A stretch of 64,000 nt of DNA from Selenomonas sp. WCT3 (GTDB taxonomy: Bacteria; Bacillota; Negativicutes; Selenomonadales; Selenomonadaceae): positions 124,001 to 188,000 of the forward strand of contig FNCM01000004.1 in NCBI GenBank assembly GCA_900100835.1, written 5' to 3'. A program made the position numbers and the translations under genes. Of the stretch, positions 42,837-52,310 are shown piece by piece (position 1 is the first letter of the stretch; each line of letters starts with the position of its first letter). A model generated the notes under the pieces. That model was given only the letters and a program-made list of their open reading frames with translations. It was not told the DNA's origin and searched no databases.

Positions 42837-43865
42837 ATGGCATTTGATATGTATGGAGACAGTGAGCCGGAACTTTCCAATCAGGAGAAAGTTGCGATAC
42901 TGTTCATAGCACTTGGACCAGAGTATTCGGCCAAGTTGTTCCAGCATCTTGATGATGAAGAAATTGAAAAAATAACACTGGAAATTGCCAATCACAAGCA
43001 GGTCAGCGCTGAACAGAAAGCTGCCGTAATCAGCGAGTTTTATCAAATGGCGATGGCCAAGGATTATATATCCAGTGGTGGTTTGGAGTATGCTCAGAAT
43101 GTCCTCGAGAAGGCACTGGGGTCCGAAAAGGCGATGGATATTATCAATCGCCTCACGACGAGTCTGCAGGTTCGTCCTTTCGACTTCCTACGCAAGACCG
43201 ATCCGTCACAGCTTATGAACTTTATCCAGAACGAGCATCCCCAGACCATTGCGCTAATCATGGCGTATTTGGATCCGGATCAGGCGGCAACCGTTTTAGG
43301 TTCGCTGTCTCCGGATGCTCAGGCTGATGTTGCAAAGCGCATTGCGCAGATGGACCGGACTTCTCCGGATATTATCCGCGAGGTCGAGCGTGTGTTGGAG
43401 CGTAAGCTCTCAACACTGGTTACGCAGGACTTCACTTCTGCAGGTGGTGTCAAGGCTATTGTTGAGGTACTCAACCGCGTCGACCGCACCACCGAGAAGT
43501 CCATTATCGAAACCCTCGAAGTGGACAATCCGGAGCTGGCCGAAGAAATCAAGCGGCTCATGTTCGTATTCGAGGATATCGTTCAGCTGGACGACCGTTC
43601 CTTGCAGATGGTACTTCGCGAGGTGGATACGAAGGATTTGTCGCTGGCTCTCAAGGCTACGCCTCAGGAAGTTGCCGACAAAGTCTACAAGAATATGTCG
43701 AAGCGTGCTGCCGACATGCTGCGTGAGGAAATCGAGTTCATGGGGCCGGTCAAGATCCGCGATGTCGAAGAAGCACAGCAGAAGGTCGTCAATGTCATCC
43801 GCACGTTGGAGGACAAGGGCGAGATTGTTGTTTCGCGTGGACAGGGAGACGAGATGATTGTCTAA
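42837..43865 (+). CDS. fliG: Flagellar motor switch protein FliG
   Basis: 342-residue C-ring rotor protein that meets the stator. The N-terminal FliF-binding domain, the EHPQTIALIMAYL middle-domain motif near 130-145 and the C-terminal torque domain (DDRSLQMVLREVD near 255) are all present. It begins right after the fliF stop and overlaps fliH by 8 bases. Confidence 0.96.
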   Translation: MAFDMYGDSEPELSNQEKVAILFIALGPEYSAKLFQHLDDEEIEKITLEIANHKQVSAEQKAAVISEFYQMAMAKDYISSGGLEYAQNVLEKALGSEKAMDIINRLTTSLQVRPFDFLRKTDPSQLMNFIQNEHPQTIALIMAYLDPDQAATVLGSLSPDAQADVAKRIAQMDRTSPDIIREVERVLERKLSTLVTQDFTSAGGVKAIVEVLNRVDRTTEKSIIETLEVDNPELAEEIKRLMFVFEDIVQLDDRSLQMVLREVDTKDLSLALKATPQEVADKVYKNMSKRAADMLREEIEFMGPVKIRDVEEAQQKVVNVIRTLEDKGEIVVSRGQGDEMIV

Positions 43866-44643
43866 GGTTATCAAAGCCGCTGTATGGAAAGACAACCCTC
43901 ATTTTATCGATACGCCGGAGCCACCTAAACAGGAGTCTGTGGCAGATATGACGATGGACGATGAGGCCCGCGCCCATATAATGGCTGAAATTGCTCGAAA
44001 AGAGCAGCGGGCCTCAGAGATGCTCAAAGATGCCAAGATAAACGCCGAGATAATCAAGCAGGAGGCGCAGGCTGAGCGTGAACGGCTGTTGGCAGAAGCA
44101 CAACAGGAAATCGAAGCGCTCAAGGAGCAGGCTCAGCAGGCAGGCCGTCGAGAAGGCTATGAGGCTGGCCATGACGAAGGGGAGCAAAAAGTCCGCGAAG
44201 AGATGGCCGAAATCATTCGCCAGGCAAATGCCAAGGCTGAAAAAACCCTGTCGGATGCGCATAAAGCTTCGCGGGATTATGTACAGCAGGCAGAACAGGA
44301 TATAATTACCATTGCCATGAGTGTGGTCGATAAGGTACTGCCACAGCATTTTATCGATGTACCGCAGGTCGTTCTGCCCATGGTGAAGGATGCCATTCTC
44401 AAAGTTAAAAATCAAAAGGAGCTTATCGTTCACGTTCCACCGGATAGTTATGATTTGGTGTTAATGGCCCGTGAGGAGTTCCGGACGATTTTGACTTATG
44501 GTGATGCTGTGCTGACCGTTACGTCGGATGAAAGCTTGAAACCAGGTGATTGCCTTATCGAGACGCCAAATGGCAGTGTCGATGCTCGCCTGGCAACAAG
44601 GATAGAACTTTTGAAACAAGCGGTACGGGATGTAATGCTATGA
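43858..44643 (+). CDS. fliH: Flagellar assembly protein FliH
   Basis: 261-residue regulator of the export ATPase. A long Ala/Glu/Gln-rich coiled coil (about 40-140) precedes a V-ATPase subunit E-like C-terminal domain. TTG 43858 overlaps the end of fliG; AGGGAG lies 8 bases upstream. Sequence conservation in FliH is low, but the coiled-coil form and the position between fliG and fliI are decisive. Confidence 0.88.
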   Translation: MSKVIKAAVWKDNPHFIDTPEPPKQESVADMTMDDEARAHIMAEIARKEQRASEMLKDAKINAEIIKQEAQAERERLLAEAQQEIEALKEQAQQAGRREGYEAGHDEGEQKVREEMAEIIRQANAKAEKTLSDAHKASRDYVQQAEQDIITIAMSVVDKVLPQHFIDVPQVVLPMVKDAILKVKNQKELIVHVPPDSYDLVLMAREEFRTILTYGDAVLTVTSDESLKPGDCLIETPNGSVDARLATRIELLKQAVRDVML

Positions 44644-45977
44644 GTGAAGAGAGCGGCAAGAGCTTCCAATTAAATATTACCAAATTCACCGAGGCGGTAA
44701 GAAACTGTCCCTCTATGAAACTTACGGGGAAGGTTACCCAGGTTATTGGACTGGTTATTGAGTCGCAAGGCCCGACAGTCAGTGTTGGTGAGCTTTGTTA
44801 TGTTCATTCGCGGCTGGCAGATGTGGCCCCTATTCCCGCAGAGGTAGTTGGCTTCCGGGAAGGTTATGTTATGTTGATGCCCGTCGGTGAAATGCAGGGG
44901 ATTGGGCCTGGATGTGAAGTGGTATCGGCTCAGAAGATGCTAAATGTCAAGGTAGGTCCGGAGCTCTTGGGAAGAGTGCTGGATGGTTTGGGAAATCCCA
45001 TGGACGACAAGGGACCGTTGCTCTGCCGGGAGGAATATCCTCTGCAGGCAGACCCACCGGCACCCCTTAGCCGGCCCCGCATTCACGAGAATCTTTATGT
45101 GGGTGTCCGGGCCATTGATGGCTTGATAACAATGGGGGAAGGACAGCGAATTGGCATTATGGCTGGTTCCGGTGTCGGCAAATCCACGTTGTTATCCATG
45201 ATAGCCCGCAACACCGAGGCGGATATCAGTGTTATCGCCTTGGTGGGGGAGCGTGGTCGCGAGGTTCGAGATTTCATTGAACGTGACCTGGGCGAAGAGG
45301 GCATGAAGCGGTCGGTAGTGGTAGTAGCTACCTCAGACCAGCCAGCCCTGGTACGCATCAAAGGGGCTATGACGGCCACGGCTATTGCTGAATACTTCCG
45401 CGATCAGGGTCGGAAGGTCATTTTGATGATGGACTCGGTAACGCGTTTTGCCATGGCTCAGCGTGAAGTAGGACTTACCATTGGTGAGCCGCCGGCTACC
45501 CGTGGTTATACGCCGTCGGTATTTGCCATGCTGCCGCGGCTCTTGGAACGGGCTGGCACCAGTGAGCGTGGCTCCATTACAGGAATCTATACGGTTCTGG
45601 TTGATGGTGATGATATGAATGAACCGATTGCCGATGCAGTTCGAAGCATTTTGGATGGTCATATCGTTTTGAGCCGCAATATTGCCGCTCAGAATCATTT
45701 CCCGGCCATTGATATCATGCCCAGCGTCAGCCGTGTCATGAATGAAGTGGTATCACCGGAACATTTGAAGGCTGCTCAGCAGATGCGGCAGCTGATGGCA
45801 GTTTATCGCGACGCGGAAGATTTGATTCACATTGGTGCGTATGTTAAAGGATCCAGTGCGAAGATTGATGAAGCGATTGCCAAAATCGATTCCATTAACG
45901 ATTTTCTATGTCAGGGAATCTTTGAAGTAGACTCGTATGAGGATACCGAGAATAAGCTGATAGGAATATCCGGGTGA
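44640..45977 (+). CDS. fliI: Flagellum-specific export ATPase FliI
   Basis: 445 residues, related to F1 beta subunits. It energises unfolding and export of flagellar proteins. Walker A GSGVGKST is near residues 176-183, and VALVGERGREVRDF and VLMMDSVTRFA-type motifs follow. ATG 44640 forms an ATGA overlap with fliH; the in-frame ATG at 44550 would lie deep in fliH. Confidence 0.96.
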   Translation: MSEESGKSFQLNITKFTEAVRNCPSMKLTGKVTQVIGLVIESQGPTVSVGELCYVHSRLADVAPIPAEVVGFREGYVMLMPVGEMQGIGPGCEVVSAQKMLNVKVGPELLGRVLDGLGNPMDDKGPLLCREEYPLQADPPAPLSRPRIHENLYVGVRAIDGLITMGEGQRIGIMAGSGVGKSTLLSMIARNTEADISVIALVGERGREVRDFIERDLGEEGMKRSVVVVATSDQPALVRIKGAMTATAIAEYFRDQGRKVILMMDSVTRFAMAQREVGLTIGEPPATRGYTPSVFAMLPRLLERAGTSERGSITGIYTVLVDGDDMNEPIADAVRSILDGHIVLSRNIAAQNHFPAIDIMPSVSRVMNEVVSPEHLKAAQQMRQLMAVYRDAEDLIHIGAYVKGSSAKIDEAIAKIDSINDFLCQGIFEVDSYEDTENKLIGISG

Positions 45978-45982
45978 GATGA

Positions 45983-46447
45983 ATGAAGAAGTTCAAATTC
46001 CAACTGGAAACGCTGCTGAAAGTCACCCGCATGAAAAAAGAAGATGCGGAAGTTGCCTTTGCAGAAGCATCCCGAAAAGTTGAAGAGGCCCGTGGGGCGT
46101 TGGATGGACTATTGAAGGAAATGCAGCAGGGGCAGCAAGAATATGAGGCGCTATCCACGGAGGGCACGAAAGTGACCGTGGGACGACTGATGACCTTTAA
46201 CAGTTTTTTTGCCTGGAAGCGTGAGCAGATTGAAATGCAGCAGGGAATCCTTCTGCAGATGCGAAACGAGCGGCAGAAGAAACTGAAGGAACTCATGGAC
46301 GTCATGAGTTATCTGAAGAGCATTGAGCAGTTGAAGGAGAAACGGCTTCAGGAATACAAGGAAGAAGCAATGCAGGAGGAGCAGAAAATGCTCGATGAGA
46401 TTGGCCTGCAGTTGACCATGAGAAGGAAAGCGGGGGAAGCTTTATGA
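45983..46447 (+). CDS. fliJ: Flagellar export chaperone FliJ
   Basis: 154 residues, almost wholly coiled coil (FKFQLETLLKVTRMKKEDAE at the start is the usual FliJ opening). FliJ bridges FliI to the export gate FlhA. It overlaps the next gene by ATGA. Confidence 0.9.
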   Translation: MKKFKFQLETLLKVTRMKKEDAEVAFAEASRKVEEARGALDGLLKEMQQGQQEYEALSTEGTKVTVGRLMTFNSFFAWKREQIEMQQGILLQMRNERQKKLKELMDVMSYLKSIEQLKEKRLQEYKEEAMQEEQKMLDEIGLQLTMRRKAGEAL

Positions 46448-47118
46448 TAAACTTATCAGGGGTAAGAGCGGTACAAGCCCGGATTGCACAACTCCAGGAA
46501 CGATTCGGAATGCCAAGAGGGGTTCCAGGGATGGATTTTCAGAATACCCTCAAGAAGGAGATTCAGAAGACTGAGCAGGCGGATAAGGCGCAGACAGCTT
46601 CAACGGCAGTTATACCGGCCAAGAAAAATCAGGCTGTGCCCTCCTATTCCCCCATAACATCCAGTGGCAAGGCACGGAATTATGTTTCGTCGTCGTCGAA
46701 GAATTCCTACCCATCTTATTCGGTAAACCAGAGTCTTCCCTTGGCGGATCAGAGCTTGTCGACGCTGATTGATGAGGCAGCGCGCAAGTATAATGTGGAC
46801 CCGAAATTGGTGGCTGCGGTGGCAGAAGTTGAATCTGGCGGTAATCAAGATGAAACCTCTTCGGCTGGGGCAATTGGTGTTATGCAGCTTATGCCGGATA
46901 CGGCAGCTGCATTGGGGGTCAACCCATACGACAAGAAATCCAACATTGAGGGCGGTGCCAAGTACCTCCGTCAGATGCTGGATACCTTTGATGGGGATAT
47001 CCGCAAGGCAGTAGCTGCCTATAATGCTGGGCCAAACGCTGTAAAGAACTATGGTGGGATTCCTCCATACCGCGAGACACAGAATTACGTTAACAAGGTG
47101 CTGGATATCTATCGTTAA
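46444..47118 (+). CDS. Lytic transglycosylase (SLT domain) in the flagellar operon
   Basis: 224 residues. The C-terminal domain (about 100-224) is a family 1 lytic transglycosylase with catalytic Glu130 (AEVES), GAIGVMQLMPDTA at 143-155 and AAYNAGPNAV at 191-200. The N-terminal 95 residues are polar, Ser/Gln/Lys-rich and probably disordered; no signal peptide is visible. Its place inside the operon suggests it opens peptidoglycan for the rod, as FlgJ does in Proteobacteria, and it may leave by the flagellar export route (inference). Confidence 0.88.
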   Translation: MINLSGVRAVQARIAQLQERFGMPRGVPGMDFQNTLKKEIQKTEQADKAQTASTAVIPAKKNQAVPSYSPITSSGKARNYVSSSSKNSYPSYSVNQSLPLADQSLSTLIDEAARKYNVDPKLVAAVAEVESGGNQDETSSAGAIGVMQLMPDTAAALGVNPYDKKSNIEGGAKYLRQMLDTFDGDIRKAVAAYNAGPNAVKNYGGIPPYRETQNYVNKVLDIYR

Positions 47119-47165
47119 TCGCGAATGGATGAACAGTGGAATTATAGATAAAGGCAGGTAATATA

Positions 47166-47789
47166 ATGGCAGATGAACAGCCAAAGAAAAAAGGAAAGAA
47201 AATAGCAAAGCTGCTGCTGATGCTCTTCCTGTTGCTGGTACTTATTATCGGTGGCTTTGTTCTGGGCATCTATCTGCGGCTATTTGATACGCAGGAAGCC
47301 AATGAAAAACTTGGCCTTTACAAATTACCAGTAATCGGTCAGTATTTTGTAAAACCGGCTCCTTCTCAAAATGAGATGGAAAATACGCCGGTGGAAGATG
47401 TCAAGCCCAATAAGGATGATAAGAAACAGTCCAAGAAGATAACGATTTCTAAGAAGGAAATCGAGAAGCAGATGAAAGAGCGCGAGGCAGCTGAAAAAAA
47501 ACGCGTATCCAAACTAGCGCGGTTGTATAACGAAATGAAGCCGCGTGATGCTGCTGAGGCGATGGATGCCCTGGATGACGATCTTTGCATTGCGATTCTT
47601 CAGCGTATGGATGAGGGCAATGCTGCCAAGGTGATGGCAGAATTTGAAGCATCCAAAACAGCCCGCCTGACGCAAATTATGTATGAGGGCACTCAGAAGA
47701 AAATGAGTACGGAAGAGGACGTTCGCAAGATGCTAGAAGAACAGCAGAACAAAGCGAACAGTGAAAATTCCGAGGGAAATAATCCATAA
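47166..47789 (+). CDS. ylxF: MotE/YlxF-like membrane protein
   Basis: 207 residues. A basic N terminus, one membrane helix at about 15-37, a Lys-rich linker with coiled coil (about 65-115), then an MgtE-N-like helical domain (about 118-170, LYNEMKPRDAAEAMDALDD). In other bacteria MotE is a chaperone of the stator protein MotC; in B. subtilis the equivalent position is ylxF. The exact role in this organism is not known. A strong terminator follows. Confidence 0.82.
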   Translation: MADEQPKKKGKKIAKLLLMLFLLLVLIIGGFVLGIYLRLFDTQEANEKLGLYKLPVIGQYFVKPAPSQNEMENTPVEDVKPNKDDKKQSKKITISKKEIEKQMKEREAAEKKRVSKLARLYNEMKPRDAAEAMDALDDDLCIAILQRMDEGNAAKVMAEFEASKTARLTQIMYEGTQKKMSTEEDVRKMLEEQQNKANSENSEGNNP

Positions 47790-47795
47790 ATAGTT

Positions 47796-47826
47796 ATCCT
47801 TCCTTGTATAAGGAAGGATTTTTTTT
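47796..47826 (+). terminator. Intrinsic terminator inside the flagellar operon
   Basis: ATCCTTCCTT / AAGGAAGGAT (47796-47805 with 47810-47819), GTAT loop, TTTTTTTT. It would end the flgB-motE transcript or reduce it before fliK. Confidence 0.9.
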
Positions 47827-47846
47827 GTTTATAGCGAAATTTAATT

Positions 47847-47873
47847 TAAGAGATTGCAGATTCTCAACGATAG
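47847..47873 (+). promoter_or_regulatory. Possible sigma-28-like promoter before fliK
   Basis: TAAG, 15 bases, AACGATAG resembles the flagellar sigma consensus TAAA-N15-GCCGATAA. A poor sigma-A alternative (TTGCAG-15-TACTAT, 47854-47880) overlaps it. Some promoter is expected here because a strong terminator precedes. Confidence 0.25.
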
Positions 47874-47897
47874 ATACTATGTAAGGAGGTGAAATGT

Positions 47898-49448
47898 GTG
47901 GAGACAAAGAATTTGATGGCCGTTGTGCCTCAGGCAGCACCTAATGTATCGGGAAAGAAGAGCACCTTGGCTGCAGATAAAGATGCCAACCAGGATTCCT
48001 TCGGTGAGGCATTGGAAAAAATCGACAAGGACGTTCAGAATGCTATAACCAAGGCAGTCGTTGATAATTCCCAGGAAAGCGCAGCAGATAATGGCGATGT
48101 CATGGATGAAGCGCCAAAAGATCCGCTGGCAGCAGTGATTGCGGCAAGTCAGCAGTTGGCAGCTATAACGCCAGAACAGGGAGAGCTGGCGATGCCACAG
48201 TCGGATATGCCGGTAGTGGAGCTGGACTTTTCAGAAGAAGCGCAGGCGGAACTGGTGGCCCCAGTACAGAAGCAGGCGCCGAAGGCAGTGGAGCTGCAGA
48301 GTCTTATCCCGCAGTCAGAAGAAGAGGGGCTTAAAAATCGGGACTTTTTGGCAATGCTGTCGGGACAGCAGCTGAAAAGCAAACCGGCTCCGCAAGGGGG
48401 CGCCGATAACGCTGGCAACGCACCCGTTCAGCCAATGCAGCCGACAACCAATTTGGAGGCACAACTCCTTAGTGTTAAGCAGGGAGGACAACAGCCGTTA
48501 AACTTGCCGAACCAAGCTTCCGTTTTGGAAAACTTGACGGGACAGCCGAATTTGCAGGAAGCAGCTGCTGAGAATCTGGCAGTTGGTGACCTGCGTGCGC
48601 CGCAACAGGTGCTGGCAGTATCACAGCTAGCCACCGCCGAAAAGGATTCCCAGCCGATATCGAAACTCCTTCCGGATGTGACCGTTTCGGTGGAGAATGA
48701 AGCAGTTCCGGCACCGATCCACATGGATGCCAAACAGGCTATGATGCAGCAGGGAGAGCAGAACCCGCAAAATCAGCAGGGAAAACAGCAGGAAGCTGTT
48801 GAGATAAATGTAGCTAATAGTGGCAAGATGGTTCAGCAGCTGGCTGAAGAGGCAGTGGGAGATAAGCCTCAGGCGCAAACTGCTGCCAATGGGAATACTC
48901 AGACGGTTAGCCCCTTCCAGCAGCAGTTGCAGGAAACCCTTACGGGGACGGCAGCGCCGGCTGACGTACAGAAAGTACAGCAGCCCCAGGCAGACTTTGA
49001 CATTCCTCGACAGATTGTTGACCAGGCCCGCTTGATTCGCCGAGCAGCGGATACGCAAATGGTAATCAAGCTGAATCCGGAACATCTGGGCGAACTTACG
49101 CTGAAGGTTTCGGTTACCCAGAATGGTTCCGTTAATGCATCTTTCCACAGCGATAATGCACAAGTTCGTGCAGTCATCGAAAATTCCCTTGTTCAGCTCC
49201 GTCAGGAGTTAAACAATCAGGGACTTAAAGTGGACAGTGTGGAAGTTTATGCTGGTCTGGCTGATGGACAGCTTCCACAAGACCAGGGACAGCAGGCTTG
49301 GCAGAATCAGCAGGGAAATCATAGCGGCAATGTTCGAATCCTTTCCATGGATGCAGAGGATTATGCCGATGAGGCGGATAACCTTTCGGCAGCAGCTATT
49401 CAGGGAGCTGCTGCAAACGCTACGGATGGCGTAGATTATCGCATTTAA
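47898..49448 (+). CDS. fliK: Flagellar hook-length control protein FliK
   Basis: 516 residues. The N-terminal 360 residues are Gln/Pro/Ala-rich and disordered, acting as the ruler; the conserved C-terminal hook-length domain (IKLNPEHLGELTLKVSV, then RAVIENSLVQLRQELNNQGL) is at about 390-460 and switches export specificity through FlhB. GTG 47898 was chosen because AAGGAGG is 8 bases upstream; the in-frame GTG at 47889 overlaps that site. Confidence 0.9.
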   Translation: METKNLMAVVPQAAPNVSGKKSTLAADKDANQDSFGEALEKIDKDVQNAITKAVVDNSQESAADNGDVMDEAPKDPLAAVIAASQQLAAITPEQGELAMPQSDMPVVELDFSEEAQAELVAPVQKQAPKAVELQSLIPQSEEEGLKNRDFLAMLSGQQLKSKPAPQGGADNAGNAPVQPMQPTTNLEAQLLSVKQGGQQPLNLPNQASVLENLTGQPNLQEAAAENLAVGDLRAPQQVLAVSQLATAEKDSQPISKLLPDVTVSVENEAVPAPIHMDAKQAMMQQGEQNPQNQQGKQQEAVEINVANSGKMVQQLAEEAVGDKPQAQTAANGNTQTVSPFQQQLQETLTGTAAPADVQKVQQPQADFDIPRQIVDQARLIRRAADTQMVIKLNPEHLGELTLKVSVTQNGSVNASFHSDNAQVRAVIENSLVQLRQELNNQGLKVDSVEVYAGLADGQLPQDQGQQAWQNQQGNHSGNVRILSMDAEDYADEADNLSAAAIQGAAANATDGVDYRI

Positions 49449-49468
49449 AGATAGGAAGTGAAATAACT

Positions 49469-49990
49469 ATGTCAAACGTACTCAACACCGTTACTAAGGG
49501 TGGCGTAACCATGACGGCTGAGGCCTATGAGGCATCCCAGGCTGCCAATAAAACGGATAATTCCGCCTTGGGAAAAGATGCATTTCTGCAGCTGTTGGTT
49601 ACCCAGATGAAATATCAGGACCCGCTCGATCCGCAGGATAACGGCGAGTACCTTGCCCAATTGGCGCAGTTCTCGGCATTGGAGCAGATGACCAATGTAT
49701 CGGATGGACTCAAGAATGTGTCGGATTTGGTTAGCAACATTGACACATCGGTTCTCGTCGGTCAGCTCAGCAGCATGATTGGTAAGGATGTTCAGTGGGC
49801 AGTCACTACGACTACTACGGACGCCGATGGCAAAGAGACGAAGACTACCACAAAGCTTGAGGGTAAGGTTTCCGGCGTAAGCATTTCGGATGGTTCGCCG
49901 ACTGTCATTGCCAAGAGCGGTGACAAGATTTATAAGGTTGCTATCGGGGATATCACCCGCATTGGTGAAGGTATCCAGGATAGCAAATAA
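49469..49990 (+). CDS. flgD: Flagellar hook assembly scaffold FlgD
   Basis: 173-residue hook cap. The segment LGKDAFLQLLVTQMKYQDPL (about 34-53) followed by LAQFSALEQM is the FlgD signature. The C-terminal half is short, as in Firmicutes. It lies 20 bases after fliK. Confidence 0.94.
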   Translation: MSNVLNTVTKGGVTMTAEAYEASQAANKTDNSALGKDAFLQLLVTQMKYQDPLDPQDNGEYLAQLAQFSALEQMTNVSDGLKNVSDLVSNIDTSVLVGQLSSMIGKDVQWAVTTTTTDADGKETKTTTKLEGKVSGVSISDGSPTVIAKSGDKIYKVAIGDITRIGEGIQDSK

Positions 49991-50022
49991 TTCAAGGCGT
50001 TTTGAATGGGAGGAATCGGACA

Positions 50023-50406
50023 ATGGCTGATTCAAGGATATACTTCAACACGCAGCCTATCCTCTCCCTAAATCCAATAACGGCCGGCAAGCAGAAGATT
50101 CAGCATGGTAGTGGAAATATCACCTTTGGGGATATTCTCAGTGAGGCCCAAAAGAAGGTGAGTTTTTCCCACCATGCCTGGAATCGGCTGCAGGAACGGA
50201 ATATCAATCTCAGTGATACAGATTTAGAAAAACTTGATAACACCGTCGACAAACTGGCTCAAAAGGGAGCACGGGAATCGCTCGTCTATATGAAAGATGT
50301 GGCACTGGTGGTCAGTGTGACGAACCGGACCGTGATAACAGCCATGGATGGCACGCGTGGAAATGAAAATATAATAACGAATATTGATAGTGCAGCAATT
50401 CTTTGA
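50023..50406 (+). CDS. Flagellar operon protein (TIGR02530 type)
   Basis: 127 residues, soluble. The core FSHHAWNRLQERNINLSDTD and the C-terminal VVSVTNRTVITAMDG identify the small flagellar-operon family usually found between flgD and flgE in Firmicutes. The function is not established. ATG 50023 lies 9 bases after GGGAGGAA; an earlier in-frame start at 50002 precedes that site. Confidence 0.85.
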   Translation: MADSRIYFNTQPILSLNPITAGKQKIQHGSGNITFGDILSEAQKKVSFSHHAWNRLQERNINLSDTDLEKLDNTVDKLAQKGARESLVYMKDVALVVSVTNRTVITAMDGTRGNENIITNIDSAAIL

Positions 50407-50514
50407 AGTTGGACCTAACGGAGACTTCAGGCAGCCGAATGACAGACGCTGCCTAGGATTGCATTATCAATGAATGACGATGACTTTCAATGTAAGGAAA
50501 GGAAGTAATTCATT

Positions 50515-52254
50515 ATGATGCGTTCGCTTTTTTCCGGTGTATCCGGACTTAAATCTCATCAGACCCGTATGGATACCATCGGCAATAATATTGCCAATGT
50601 AAATACGACTGGCTTCAAATCCAGTCGTACCACCTTTGCTGATACCCTGTCGCAGACGATGACAGGAGCCTCTTCGCCAAATGGTAATCTTGGTGGTACG
50701 AACCCGAAGCAGATTGGACTTGGTACTGGTGTGGCATCTATTGACATGATTTTTACGGATGGTTCGGTACAGTCCACCGGTAAGAATACGGACCTGTGCC
50801 TTTCGGGCAATGGCCTCTTTGTGGTAAATAATGGCAACCAGCGTTACTATACGCGTGATGGCGCTTTTGAATTCGATGCAGAAGGCAACTACGTTCTGCC
50901 AGGTTCTGGCTTGTTTGTACAGGGCTGGATGGGCGAAAATGGTACCATCAATACTTCCGGTGCAGCTGGCAATATCCAGATTGCTGCCGGCAAGAGCATG
51001 GCGGCAGCTGCTTCTAGTATTGCTACGTATGCCAATAACCTTAATGCAGCAGCTTTAACCATTAAATCGATTAGTGGTGGAGAAAACAAAACTACGGGAA
51101 CGACGGAATATACGACGGCTTCGCAGGGAAGTGTCACGGCAACGGACGAGGGGCCTGTTTCCTTAGAGACGGCAGACGGAAGCAATCCGGTTGATTTGAA
51201 GTCGGGTTCGTACATTGTCGGTGGCAATTATAAGAAGAATTATACGACGGCTGCCGATGGCGCAGCTACAGTAGCTGCGGGCAACACGGTCACATTGACA
51301 TTGAGTGATGGTTCGACCGTGACTCCTTCATCTGGTTCGTTTACAGTTGGTGATTCTTATGGCACGGCAACGCCGGCACCCACCATTACATCGATGAGTC
51401 TGGAGACTGCTATCACGAAAATCAGTAAGACGTATGTGAAGGATTCTACCGCATCTTCTGGCAACCCAGTTACCCTTACGATGAGTGATGGCTCGAAGGT
51501 TACCGAAACCTCTGGAAAGTATGCGGTAGGCAACAGCCTGCCGGTGACGACGACTCTGACGGCTTATGATACGCTGGGCAATGCACACAGCATTCCGGTT
51601 TACTTTACCAAGACGAAAACTGACAGCACCACAGGCAACCAGTGGACCGTATCGGTGGCAACGGATGGTTCGGGTAAAGCTACGATTAAAGAAGAGGATG
51701 GCAGTGAAACGGTTATCACCATGCCGGATACGATCCTTCAGTTTACTACAGATGGCAAGTTGGATAGTGGTTCTAGCAGTGTCGACCTGACGCTGCAGAA
51801 TGGTGCCCAGGCTTCCCAGAGCATTACGCTGGTTATGGATTCCCTTACCCAGTATGCTGGTAACAGCACGATCAATGGCAAGGCTAACGGTAATGCTGCC
51901 GGTACGCTTTCCAGTGTTTCGGTTGACAGCTCGGGTATCATCACGGGTACCTATACCAATGGTGTCAAGCAGGCTGAGGCACAGGTAGCTATCGCTCAGT
52001 TCACGAATGCTTCGGGCTTGCTCAAAACTGGCAATAGCTTGTATCAGGAGTCCAACAACTCTGGTACGGCTAACATCAAGACGGCTGCTGACTTAGGTGT
52101 AACGATTACGCCGTCGGCACTGGAAATGTCCAACGTCGATATCGCCAACGAATTCTCGGATATGATTGTTACCCAGCGCGGGTTCCAGTCCAATTCCAAG
52201 ATTATCACGGTGGGCGATGAGATGCTTGAGACCATGATTAATATGAAACGCTGA
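50515..52254 (+). CDS. flgE: Flagellar hook protein FlgE
   Basis: 579 residues, the hook subunit. The conserved ends are clear: MRSLFSGVSGLKSHQTRMD with NNIANVNTTGFKSSR at the N terminus, and SNVDIANEFSDMIVTQRGFQ near the C terminus. The surface-exposed middle (about 210-345) contains three diverged copies of a motif of the form (S/T)-(A/S)-DGS...SG-x-(Y/F)-x-VG, starting near residues 216, 260 and 320. This makes the protein longer than a minimal FlgE of about 400. The order flgD-TIGR02530-flgE is typical. Confidence 0.93.
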   Translation: MMRSLFSGVSGLKSHQTRMDTIGNNIANVNTTGFKSSRTTFADTLSQTMTGASSPNGNLGGTNPKQIGLGTGVASIDMIFTDGSVQSTGKNTDLCLSGNGLFVVNNGNQRYYTRDGAFEFDAEGNYVLPGSGLFVQGWMGENGTINTSGAAGNIQIAAGKSMAAAASSIATYANNLNAAALTIKSISGGENKTTGTTEYTTASQGSVTATDEGPVSLETADGSNPVDLKSGSYIVGGNYKKNYTTAADGAATVAAGNTVTLTLSDGSTVTPSSGSFTVGDSYGTATPAPTITSMSLETAITKISKTYVKDSTASSGNPVTLTMSDGSKVTETSGKYAVGNSLPVTTTLTAYDTLGNAHSIPVYFTKTKTDSTTGNQWTVSVATDGSGKATIKEEDGSETVITMPDTILQFTTDGKLDSGSSSVDLTLQNGAQASQSITLVMDSLTQYAGNSTINGKANGNAAGTLSSVSVDSSGIITGTYTNGVKQAEAQVAIAQFTNASGLLKTGNSLYQESNNSGTANIKTAADLGVTITPSALEMSNVDIANEFSDMIVTQRGFQSNSKIITVGDEMLETMINMKR

Positions 52255-52272
52255 TAACGAAGTGATTTAGAA

Positions 52273-52310
52273 AAAGGCTGATGTATGAAAATACATCGGC
52301 CTTTGTTCAT
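52273..52310 (+). terminator. Weak terminator after flgE
   Basis: 14-bp stem (52273-52286 with 52291-52304, one G-U pair), GAAA loop, followed only by GTTCATT. It may reduce read-through to flbD. The AT-rich 52311-52442 holds no clear promoter. Confidence 0.6.
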
